DNA of 35,603 bases from Poteriospumella lacustris (lineage: Eukaryota; Sar; Chrysophyceae; Chromulinales; Dinobryaceae). Location of the stretch: contig SMOI01000321.1 in assembly GCA_008000375.1 (NCBI GenBank), positions 1 to 35,603 on the forward strand, given 5' to 3'. Under the pieces are notes generated by a model. It saw only the letters and a program-made list of their open reading frames with translations. It had not been told where the DNA came from and did no database searches. Each line of letters starts with the position of its first letter. Within the stretch, counting starts at the first letter, position 1. A program made the position numbers and the translations under genes. Below are positions 1 through 9,400 of the stretch, piece after piece.

Positions 1-234
1 AGAAACCTGGCAGGACTGTGGATACACCCGGTGTGATTCGGCCATGATGAATACCGTGTACAAGTAAGAGACATCGATTGCGGTGATGAATGCAATATCA
101 TGACGTGTCCCATTTGCTTTGATTGTTGTACAGTACGGTCCTTTTCGTCGTGCGTAAGCCGGAGACGCTGCCGGAGGAAAGCCGATAGAATCGGTGATCG
201 TATCCAGTAGACCAGTGAGAAGGGAGTCGTATAC
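1..234 (-). CDS. 3'-ward exon of an unrecognised protein, cut by the window edge
   Basis: The minus strand is open without a stop for 78 codons from 234 to the left edge. A pyrimidine-rich splice acceptor ending in CTTCTTAG lies immediately upstream at 235-242, and an in-frame TAG sits in that acceptor, so the exon must begin near 234. The peptide starts VYDSLLTGLLDTITDS and contains HDIAFITAIDVSYLYTVF. It resembles a soluble alpha/beta domain, but I do not recognise a family. Upstream exons, if the model is right, would lie between here and SGF29 at 945, a stretch where I cannot identify one. It could also be a chance open frame. Confidence 0.35.
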
Positions 235-387
235 CTAAGAAGACAACGGTAACATAAGTATCTATTCACTGAGTGCTGTTTATTCAATGGTGCAGATGCG
301 GGACTATCTTGCACCACGTATCGCAAGCTTCTGTCGTTGCGCCGCCGATGGTGTGATTGGATTCTCGTAGTCGTATTCCGGAGACGA

Positions 388-534
388 TGTCGCAGCAAAG
401 AACCCCAAGCCCCTTGTCCAGGTAACATCCGTTTTGGGGCGTTGTCGTGCGTTTTGAAAACGACGAGGACGAAACTGGAAAGAATCCTGCACGACGAGTG
501 CCTGCCCGCTTTGTTCTTCTTCGCATCGACGATG
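388..534 (+). pseudogene. Inverted, truncated copy of the SGF29 Tudor 3' end
   Basis: The plus strand here matches the coding strand of the minus-strand SGF29 gene downstream (about 960-1130). An approximately 80-base stretch from 440 is essentially identical and encodes VVRFENDEDETGKNP and VPARFVL. Before it lies a more diverged part encoding VAAKNPKP. The two halves are in different frames because of a one-base insertion near 435-440, and a TAG lies just upstream of the first half. Only the last third of the Tudor domain is present, so this cannot be a working gene. It is an inverted duplicate, with about 0.4 kb separating it from the parent gene. Confidence 0.7.
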
Positions 535-574
535 AGGACCGTGGTGACCAAAGGTGATTTGTCGATAAGAACAA

Positions 575-944
575 GTACGTTTTTTCTTCTTCTAATTTTC
601 TTCATGTTGGGTGTTCCGTACTTCAACGTAACCATTCCATCTTTCGCATCGAACCGAAAATAGATGTTTGTACGTGGTAAACAATATGCATAAGAGAGCA
701 GACTTTTTATACAGTCTCCGTCTAATATTGTGTTATTCATCGACAGGATTTTTCGCCGTTCGGTGTATCTGTTTTCTTTCTCTCGCATCTCTCTCGTTAA
801 CAAGAGGACTGCAAGATGGAACGATGGAAAAGGATGGAATAGTTAGGGTGTATACGTGAGGCTATCGATACCGCCTCCAATTACTCAACTAAAAAGAAAT
901 AAGAAAACAAACAAAAAACGTACATCTACCGACCATCGACCTTT
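575..944. other. Intergenic, 3' flank of SGF29
   Basis: This AT-rich stretch lies between the SGF29 fragment and the SGF29 stop codon at 945. It contains T-rich runs and short chance open frames only. I see no gene or RNA in it. It probably includes the SGF29 3' untranslated region. Confidence 0.5.
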
Positions 945-1908
945 TCAATTGTCTTCCTCGTCTGACTCCTCTCCTTCCCCAACGTCGATGCGACGAAGAA
1001 CAAAGCGGGCAGGCACTCGTCGTGCAGGATTCTTTCCAGTTTCGTCCTCGTCGTTTTCAAAACGCACGACAACGTCCCAAACGGCATTCACATGGGCAGG
1101 AGGCTTGGGATTCTTCGCGACGACCGCTCGATAGAACGATGTCGTCTCTGGAAAGACGGCGAGAACCAAATCGTGTCGTCGAAGATGTGACGATCGATCT
1201 TCCAGTCGCTTCACTTCGTGTACAGGCAGGGTCAAGACGCGATTGGGATCGTCTTCGTCTTGTACCACGTAGCACATATTTCGTGGATCAAAATCAATGA
1301 CGTTCGCCAGAATCCATTGTCCATCGTCTTCATCTCGATTGGCTTTCGCCGCAACTTGTTCGCCGGGTACCGCCGGATCTTTATCCAGCAAATCTCGCGA
1401 TGCGGAAGCCCGTTTCCTGCTGTTGGGAGTGGAAGGATTGCCAGGTCCACGTTCACTGCCCGAGAAGCAGTGTTTCTCTGCAAACTTTGATACAACTTCG
1501 TCGTCAAGTACTTCCGTGGCCTCAAACATTCTATGGTAGCAGTCGGCATCAGTTAGCGGACGAGAGTGTATTCATCGACATGGTGACGTCCTTACCTGGC
1601 AACCATCACCGCCAAATCGTGTTGGGAAGGCTCTCTCGACAAGGAGTTGTGATCCACTAGAGAACGGATTATTAGAGGTCGTTAGATGTGCAACTTCATC
1701 ACGTTTCAGCAACCCTCAGCAGTGACACTTACCTCCGTAGTGAAAGAGAATCTTTATCAGTGAGTGTTTCTAACAAACATCAACCGGCGATGGTGAGAGA
1801 AAAAGAGGACACAACGAGCCACATCCCACCATGACTTACATCGAGTTTGCGAAAATCAACATTGACTGTTCGTGGATAGGTCAACGCAGAGACTTGTACT
1901 TGTTCCAT
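945..1908 (-). CDS. SGF29: SAP30-like/SGF29-type chromatin reader protein
   Basis: I read four exons on the minus strand: 1908-1840, 1769-1733, 1656-1596 and 1530-945. All junctions are GT-AG and in phase, giving 250 residues. Residues about 113-237 form an SGF29 double-Tudor domain (VAAKANRDEDDGQWIL, VLAVFPETTSFYRAVV, VVVRFEND). In SAGA-type acetyltransferase complexes this fold binds H3K4me2/3. The aromatic pocket looks kept: Phe at about 182 (usually Tyr), Tyr at about 189 and Phe at about 214. The usual N-terminal coiled coil is missing. Residues about 14-78 (VNVDFRKLDKHSLIKI, SQHDLAVMVARMFEA, LDDEVVSKF) instead resemble the SAP30 Sin3-binding domain. The start at 1908 is the first Met of an open exon with a good GTAAGT donor. 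The C-terminus is acidic. The Tudor call is firm; the SAP30 call is by motif recognition. Confidence 0.85.
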
Positions 1909-2038
1909 CTTGTCGTTGATATGCGGATACCACAGATACTATTAGTCCACAAAGCCAACTTGTTGATCCACGATCCAAGATAAGAAGAATGTGTGCTCGT
2001 GCGATTCAATTTGATGTGTAGACTGTAGCCTCTCTGGG

Positions 2039-2371
2039 CTACTCCTGGTCGGTTTCCGCGTCACTCCTTTTTCGAGCAGTTGCCGTCGGCAGCGGCGCAA
2101 CAAACAGCAGCAGCCACAGAACGACCCAAACTGCCCAAACCAGTGCTGTGGTAGCGTCTCCTATACCTAGACCACTCACTGTCCTCTCCCTCGCTACACG
2201 ACCCCCCATTAGATGCGAGATTTCTGAAGTGCGCTGTATGACATCGTAGTTATGTGACAGGGTTGGGGAACAGCGGTCAGGTGCGGAATGGGTAGTAATT
2301 ACTGGCGACTGGGGGCCAACTCGAACAGGCGAAGCCAGCCCTTGAGACAGACATAGGATGACACATAACAT
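2039..2371 (-). CDS. Possible small secreted/type I membrane protein
   Basis: This 110-residue frame is unrecognised. It starts with a signal-peptide-like MLCVILCLSQGLAS and has a strong hydrophobic segment near the C-terminus (ALVWAVWVVLWLLLFVA), followed by a short basic and acidic tail. That is the layout of a small type I membrane protein. The frame is open further upstream to 2533, but that part is proline-rich and of poor coding quality, so I prefer the internal Met. An upstream exon (for example around 2691-2900, where another hydrophobic frame starts MFLLFTSVVVAIGVVG) cannot be excluded. No conservation evidence is available. Confidence 0.3.
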   Translation of the reverse strand: MLCVILCLSQGLASPVRVGPQSPVITTHSAPDRCSPTLSHNYDVIQRTSEISHLMGGRVARERTVSGLGIGDATTALVWAVWVVLWLLLFVAPLPTATARKRSDAETDQE

Positions 2372-2539
2372 AATAGGCAGTGAGAACAACCGACAAGGAG
2401 CTGTCGGAGCTGCCGGAGGGTGTGAGAAGAATGGCCGAGGAGGAACCGCTGGTGGAGGAATCGCAGGTCGCGTATGCACCCATGCGGTATCCTCTCCGCG
2501 GCAATCACAGACACACCCCAACCCCTTCCACACTCAGCA

Positions 2540-3409
2540 CACGGACGTGAGCGAGCAAAACGCAGTAAAACATGCTGCTGCACACAGGAGAGCTGTGGGT
2601 GGACTGAGAGCAAAGCCGAAGCTCCAGCAGGAATCAAACAAGACAGGGGTCCAACAGGGCGTCCCAACGGACAACGCACAGTGGACACTACTACACACGG
2701 GGCTGTGCTGGGTGGACTGCCACACCAACAACTATCGAACCTAACGAAAGAGCGAATGAAAGAGTAACCGAACAAAAGAACGACGAGGTGTGTGTGTCGG
2801 GGGGCGGGAGGACGCAGTCGCAGGTGTAGGCAAAGACACGTCGCCCTATCGCACCCACCACGCCAATGGCTACGACCACCGATGTAAACAACAGGAACAT
2901 AGATACTAATGCACGACTACGCTAACAGACAGAGAGACAGACAGAGAGACTGCCGGGGATTGCGGAGAATGAGATAAAAGGAAGACAACACAACCACCGT
3001 CACGCAGAGAGAAAGGAAAACGACGAGGGGCGGGACGGTGGATGTGCGCTCGCATCGAAATGACAGTCGACTCGACGACGAGGACGCTAACAGAAACGGA
3101 CGCAGGTAGATCCATTCAACAGCCAGAGAAATGCTATGGTAGACAGGTGGTGGGCAGGTTGCCTAAGACGATCGAACGAATGAAGCACACACAGAGACCG
3201 AGAGCGTGAGAGATAAAGAGAGCGTGTAGGCGACACGGGCGGCAAACGATAGAAAACAAAAAACCCAAAAGAGAAAGAGACAGCGCCGACTCGCTACGAG
3301 ACGCACGTGAAAGAACTAAGAGAGACGCCCCTGAGCAGTGGGCGAGGTGGGGTGGTGGGGTGTGTCACGGTGCGGTGAGAGGTGCGTGACGGGGGGTTCA
3401 TCGTCGACG
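2540..3409. other. Low-complexity intergenic / 3' flank of the giant gene
   Basis: This stretch is purine-rich on the plus strand, with short tandem motifs such as ACAGACAGAGAG around 2927-2950 and GAGAGAAAGAGA-type runs around 3200-3290. It lies downstream of the stop codon at 3410 and is probably 3' untranslated and intergenic DNA. Small open frames at 2691-2900 and 2906-3115 (minus) are hydrophobic or low-complexity, and I do not call them. Confidence 0.4.
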
Positions 3410-6400
3410 CTACCAGTGACCGCGACGTTGGAACGGAGTCGTACTGACTGCAGTCGCTTGATGCTGGACGTGGGTGCCACCAGTGCTGCTGCCACTGCTG
3501 CTGCTGCTGCCACTGCGGCTGCTGCCACTGCTGCTGTGGCTGCTGTGCGAGGTACTTTGACGAAGGTGGCCCCGACGGTGGTGGAGCGCTCCATCGACAT
3601 CGTCGCTGTCGGCGTCGTCGCTACCGTCGTGACTCAACGAGCTCCACGACTCATCGAGACTCAGATGCAGGCCACTGCTACCACCGCTGCTCCCACCGCT
3701 GCTGCTGCTACTGTCGCTGTGACTGCGACTGCGACTGCGGGTGCGGGTGTGGGTGTGGGTGTGGGTGTGGGCGCGGCTGTCGCGGTGGGTGTCACCACCA
3801 CTACCACCAGCAACGCCGCCCACCACATCGTCTTCGTCGTCGTCTCCATCGCTGCTGAGGTTATCAAACGACGCGAAGCTGCTACCGCTGCTGTGACTGT
3901 GACTGCTGCTGCGACTGCTGCGACCTGTGGGACTGCGAAGGCAGCGGACAACATCATCGCCGACGTCCGAATCGACTCGTGACGCTTTCCGAAGCCCGTC
4001 GCTGTCACTGCTACCGTTGCCGCTATAATGCGTCTCCGTGGCGGGTGGTGGCGGCACTGTCACCACCGCGACACGGTCCGTGCGCACGGTCACTGGACCC
4101 AGCAGCAACTGCGGCAAGAACTGCGGCGGCTGCTCCTCCAGCGACGACGCCACCGACACTGCCCCTCCTCTACCACCGGCGCTCCTCCTCCATGCGGCGA
4201 CCACCACGACGAGAAGCCCTCCGCCGCCGACAATGGCCACCGCGATCGCCACGCCCCGCATCGCCGTGGACAGGCCGCTCAGCCAGCGGTGGACGAAGCG
4301 ATAGTACATGAACACGACCCAGGCCAACAGCAGCGTCGCCACCGACGCCACGACCGTCTCCCACGTCTCTTGCGACCCGCGCGACAGCAGGCGCATCCAG
4401 CGACGTTGCCGCATCCAGCGAGGGAGCCACGTGTCGCCTGTGGCGGTGGAGACAAGCGGCAGTGACGACCACAGCGACTGCAGCCAGCGACTCTCGGGCA
4501 GCGACGGCCACTGTCGCGCCATCGCCCACGACAATGGAGCCCCGCCTCCGCTCCCGCCGTCGTCATCGTTTACCGACAAGGGCGCCTCTGCCTCAGCACC
4601 GCGACCCTCCTCGGCGATATTCGCTGACGATGGCACCGTGGCAGCGGAGGCAGCAGTGGCAGCGCTTACGATGGTGCCCACCGCCGCCTCCACCTCGTCC
4701 TGCACGAGCCAGCACAGGCCGTAGTCAAACAGCCACACCTCCAGCGACTGCAGCAGCACTACCTCGCTGCACCACTCGAAGGCGGCGATCTTCAGAAACG
4801 ACACCTGCCAGCCGTAGCCCCGCACCGCCGCCTTGCTCACGATGTAGTACAGCGCGCCGCCGTTACACGCCACCAGCAACAGGGCCACCAGAGACTGCCA
4901 CGCCCACAGGTGACGCAGCGACACCACCGCGGGAAAGGCCCGGTGCAGACCCAGCAAAACCACGTGGCGCTCGGCCGGTCCGCGCGTCTGTCCGACGACG
5001 TCGGCGATCGCCAGGCGCAGCATCGTCGTCATGTAATCCCACGACGACGACGGCGACCGCTGGCGTCGGAACTCGGCCACCAGTTGCGCTTGCATTGTCG
5101 CCACTGTGGTAACTGGTACCATCTTGGCCACCGCAGGTGTCGCAACAGCCACGGTCGCAGCGGTGGGCGTACCGACCAGTGCCGCAGATGCCGCAGATGC
5201 CGCAGGTACCACGCGCTGGTGTTCGGGTCGCAGAGGTCGATAGCGCTGGCGCAGGCGACGTACCCGTTGATGGGGATACGCACGTACCGTTAATTCCTCT
5301 TCGATTTGATGTTGCTGCACGCGCAACGCCCGTGTGGACACCGGCGGGGGCAACGGCATCAGTGGCGACGGTGATGGTGTCACCGCCGTCAGCATCGCTT
5401 CCTCCGAGGCGGTGCTGCCTCTCCCGCTGAGGGCCTTGTGCGGGTCGCGGCTCGTCGATGATTGCGCCTTATGCGCCATGAGCACGGACAAACACCGAGC
5501 GAGGCCCATCTTCAACACCCCGGCGAACAGCGACGTGATGACGTACGACACGACGAACGCCAACGTCGAGTCGTTCGAGTCATTGAACCGACAGGGCCCC
5601 GATGACGCGTCGTTGCCATCGCCACTGCCGCTCGATCGGATGGGCACGCGATCTACGACGTAGCCCTTGACGATCTGTGCGAGAGTGATGCCGGTGCCGG
5701 AGGCTGTCGACGATGAAGAGGCCGCGTCAGGCTGCCAGAGACACTGGCTCTGGAACGGGTCGAGAAGCATCTTGCGAGACTCACACGTCGCTTGCGACGG
5801 CTGCGCCGCACAAGAGCCGTCGTCCTCCGGGTACTGGAAGTCGTACAGCACCGCGAGCAGGAAACAGGCCATCGTCAGCGCCGTCAACGCGTGAACCACG
5901 TCCAACATCGCCGCGAGGGCGTCGTGATCGTTGTCTGTTGCCTGTGACCGCAGATGTCGCCCACGCGGCCACAGCCGACGTAGCAACGTACGCCCCATGC
6001 GCAGGTACGGATGACAGGTGACTATCACCGTCACCCAGCGACGGTCCCACAGCCACCGTTGACTGTTGCCATAATACGACGGCAGCAGCGACCGCAACAA
6101 CTCGTCAACGGTCTCGTTCAATGCCGAAGGAGCCTCCATCGCGTCAATTGTAGACGACGACGAAGCCAATGCCACGTCCACCGTTGACTTCTTCCGCCGC
6201 GCCATGTCGCGACTGAGACTCACCAGCAACAGGAGACCCACGCCCCAGATGCACCCAAACGACGCAAACATCATCACCGACTTCGATGCAACGTCTGACG
6301 CCGACAGCGAAGACGCCAATGCTACCGACGCCGTGAATGACCCCGTTCCGTACGCCTGAAACACCCCCACTGACACGCGACCCGTCGAAGCCAACGCACT

Positions 6401-9400
6401 GGCATTGCTACCGCTGCCGCCACACTTGCACACCACCGACGACCCCAGATCCACAGCGCGGCAGAAGTCGTTGCTCACGATCCGGTTGTCCGTCAGATCC
6501 ACCACACTGCACACCGCCTGCGCTACCGGACACTGTCGCCGCACCGACGCTGCGGCCCGCCCCGAACACGTCAGGTTCAGCCGCACCGCCGTGTCCGCAC
6601 AGTACACCGACACCGTCTCCGCCACCCCCACCGTGCAGTTGTGCGCCAGCACCGTCGGCTGTAGCGAGGTACTGCTGTTCGACCGGGTCACGGCCATGTT
6701 CGTCTCGAAGTACGGCACCTTCGCCGACGACAACGACCCGTTCTTCGACAGCTGCGACATCTGAATCGTCACCACACTCGACACCAACACGGGCTTCGGC
6801 AACGACGCCGCCAGACTACTGCCATTCGTCGACGTTGAGCCGTTGCCCGTCAGCGAGGAACTGAAACGGTTCGCATCGACCTCCACCGTCGTTACAACGA
6901 CCGCCACCGGTCCCGCCGCCTGGCCTGAGGTCGGTACCGTGGTCGAGATGCTGACGGTCGTTCGGCTGTCCGGCAGGGCGATCGACACGGTGCCGTTGCC
7001 TGAGCCATTAGTAGGCTTGACGACCGCCAGGGCCAGCTTGATGCCGTCTGTCACCGACGTGAACGTACTGCCCACGCTGCGGTTGAACGACTGCAGCGCG
7101 CCATCGATGAGATTGCCCACCAAACCCGATATCGATGCCGATGGCGGCAGAACCACCGGTGGTCGTTTCACTGTGGGGCGTGATGTGGGCTGTCGAGTGG
7201 GTTGTCGCGTGGGCTGAGACGTCGGTTGGGTCGATGGTTGAGCAGTGGGCGAGTTCAGAGGCTGGGACGTAGGCTGTAGTGTTGGATACAGCGTTGGTTG
7301 AACAGATGGGAAGGAGGACGGGCGGTGCGATGGTTGGGCAGTGGGTTGGACAGTTGGCTGGGCAGACGGTTGGGTTGTAGGCACAGCTGATGGCGTAGTG
7401 GTGGGCTGATCTGATGGATGGGTCGTTGGTGTTGTCGTAGGGGCAGTGGAAGGTTGTGTCGATGGCCAGGCGATAGGTTGTCGCGAGGGAGACGACGATG
7501 GGAGAGCCGACGGACGGTCAGTGGGAGATGCCGACGGTTGGCTGCTCGGCTGGGTGGTGGGTTGGGTGGTGGGTTGTTTGGATGGGAAACGAGAGGGTGT
7601 CGACGTGGGCTGCACACTGGGGAAGGACAGCGGCTGGTGACTTGGCTGTGTGGTGGGGAGACTGGTGGGAGACGTCGTCGGCTGATCAGAGGGCTGCACC
7701 GTTGGCTGCACCGTTGGCTGCGCCGAAGGTTGAGCGGTAGGAAGCACAGTGGGCTGCAGTGTGGGTTGCGATGTGGGTACAAATGATGGTTGAGTGGTGG
7801 GCTGCGCCGTTGGAAGCCCCGAAGGTTGTGCGGTGGGTTGAGACGTTGGTAATGACGTGGGCTGCGATGTAGGCTGATGAGAGGGCATCGTCGTTGGTTG
7901 TGACGATGGCTGCGAAGTTGGTGACAACGATGGTCGTCTGCTGGGCTGACGGGAAGGTTGGCTGGTCGGGGAGCCAGAGGGCACATCCTGTGGTTGCTGT
8001 GAGGGTTGAGCCGTCGGTTGTTCAGAGGGATACCTCGATGGCTGTGCCGTCGGTCGATTAAACGGCTGTGTGGACGGCTGACGCGATGGCTGGCTGCTAG
8101 GCTGTGTAGTCGGCTGAGAGGTGGGTTGCAGTGTTGGGTGGCCTGATGGCTGGGAGGAAGGCTGCACAGAGGGTTTAACAGACGGTTGTGAAGTGGGTTG
8201 TGCCGATGGACGGCGGGATGGATGAGATGAAGGTCGTACAGATGGCTGTGTGCTAGGTTGTGTCGTTGGCTGTGCAGTTGGGCATCTCGTGGGTCGGCGA
8301 GACGGCTGCGATGATGGCTGTGTCGTTGGTTGGCACGTAGGTTGGCTAGATGGCTGGTTGGACGGCTGACGAGAAGGCTGTCTACTGGGCTGACCACTTG
8401 GTTGTCCACTGGGTTGGCGTGAAGGTTGCATCGATGGTCGAACGGTCGGTTGACGAGATGGCCGGGTCGTTGGTTGCAGCGATGGCTGTAGCGTTGGTTG
8501 TGAGGACGGCTGTTGATTCGGCTGTCGTGAGGGTTGGACAGTGGGTTGAGCGGATGGGGACGCAAGTGGCTGACGCGATGGTTGCGTTGTAGGTTGACGC
8601 GTAGGACGACTGGACGGCTGCTGAGAGGGTTGTTCACTGGGACGACGCGAAGGTTGATTCGACGGCTGGGCGCTTGGTTGGCGAGATGGCTGCATCGTTG
8701 GTTGTGTTGAAGGCTGTAGACTTGGCTGCACAGATGGCTGAGAGGTCGGCTGTGCCGTCGGTCGAGCCACAGGCTGTTGGGATGGCTGACGCGATGGTTG
8801 GCTCGTAGGATGCGAAATTGGCTGAGAGGTGGGCTGTCGCGTTGGGTGGCTTGATGGCTGTGCAGACGGCTGCTGTGAAGGTTGTGCCGATGGCTGTGTG
8901 CTAGGTTGTGTCGTTGGCTGTGCAGTTGGGCATCTCGTGGGTCGGCGAGACGGCTGCGACAATGGTTGTGACGATGGCTGTGTCGTTGGTTGGCACGTAG
9001 GTTGGCTAGATGGCTGGTTGGACGGCTGACGAGAAGGCTGTCTACTGGGCTGACCACTTGGTTGTCCACTGGGTTGGCGTGAAGGTTGCATCGATGGTCG
9101 AACGGTCGGTTGACGAGATGGCCGGGTCGTTGGTTGCAGCGATGGCTGTAGCGTTGGTTGTGAGGACGGCTGTTGATTCGGCTGTCGTGAGGGTTGGACA
9201 GTGGGTTGAGCGGATGGGGACGCAAGTGGCTGACGCGATGGTTGCGTTGTAGGTTGACGCGTAGGACGACTGGACGGCTGCTGAGAGGGTTGTTCACTGG
9301 GACGACGCGAAGGTTGATTCGACGGCTGGGCGCTTGGTTGGCGAGATGGCTGCATCGTTGGTTGTGTTGAAGGCTGTAGACTTGGCTGCAAACTAGGCTG

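Noticed and set aside
2691-3115. Two short hydrophobic minus-strand frames as secreted peptides
   Set aside because: They are short, end in low-complexity sequence, and no splice phase joins them convincingly to 2039-2371.
3338-3982. 214-residue Ala/Val/Thr-rich plus-strand frame
   Set aside because: It is antisense to the Ser/Arg-rich tail of the giant gene. Its composition is a mirror of the trinucleotide repeats.
4462-5112. 216-residue Pro/Arg/Thr-rich plus-strand frame
   Set aside because: It is antisense to the GC-rich membrane-domain coding region, and no start context or domain supports it.
7255-9297. 680-residue minus-strand frame rich in His, Asn, Arg and Leu-Ser
   Set aside because: It is the +1 phase of the PSQP coding repeat. 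The 12-base periodicity without stops creates it, and the main frame has the propeller and membrane domains on both sides.
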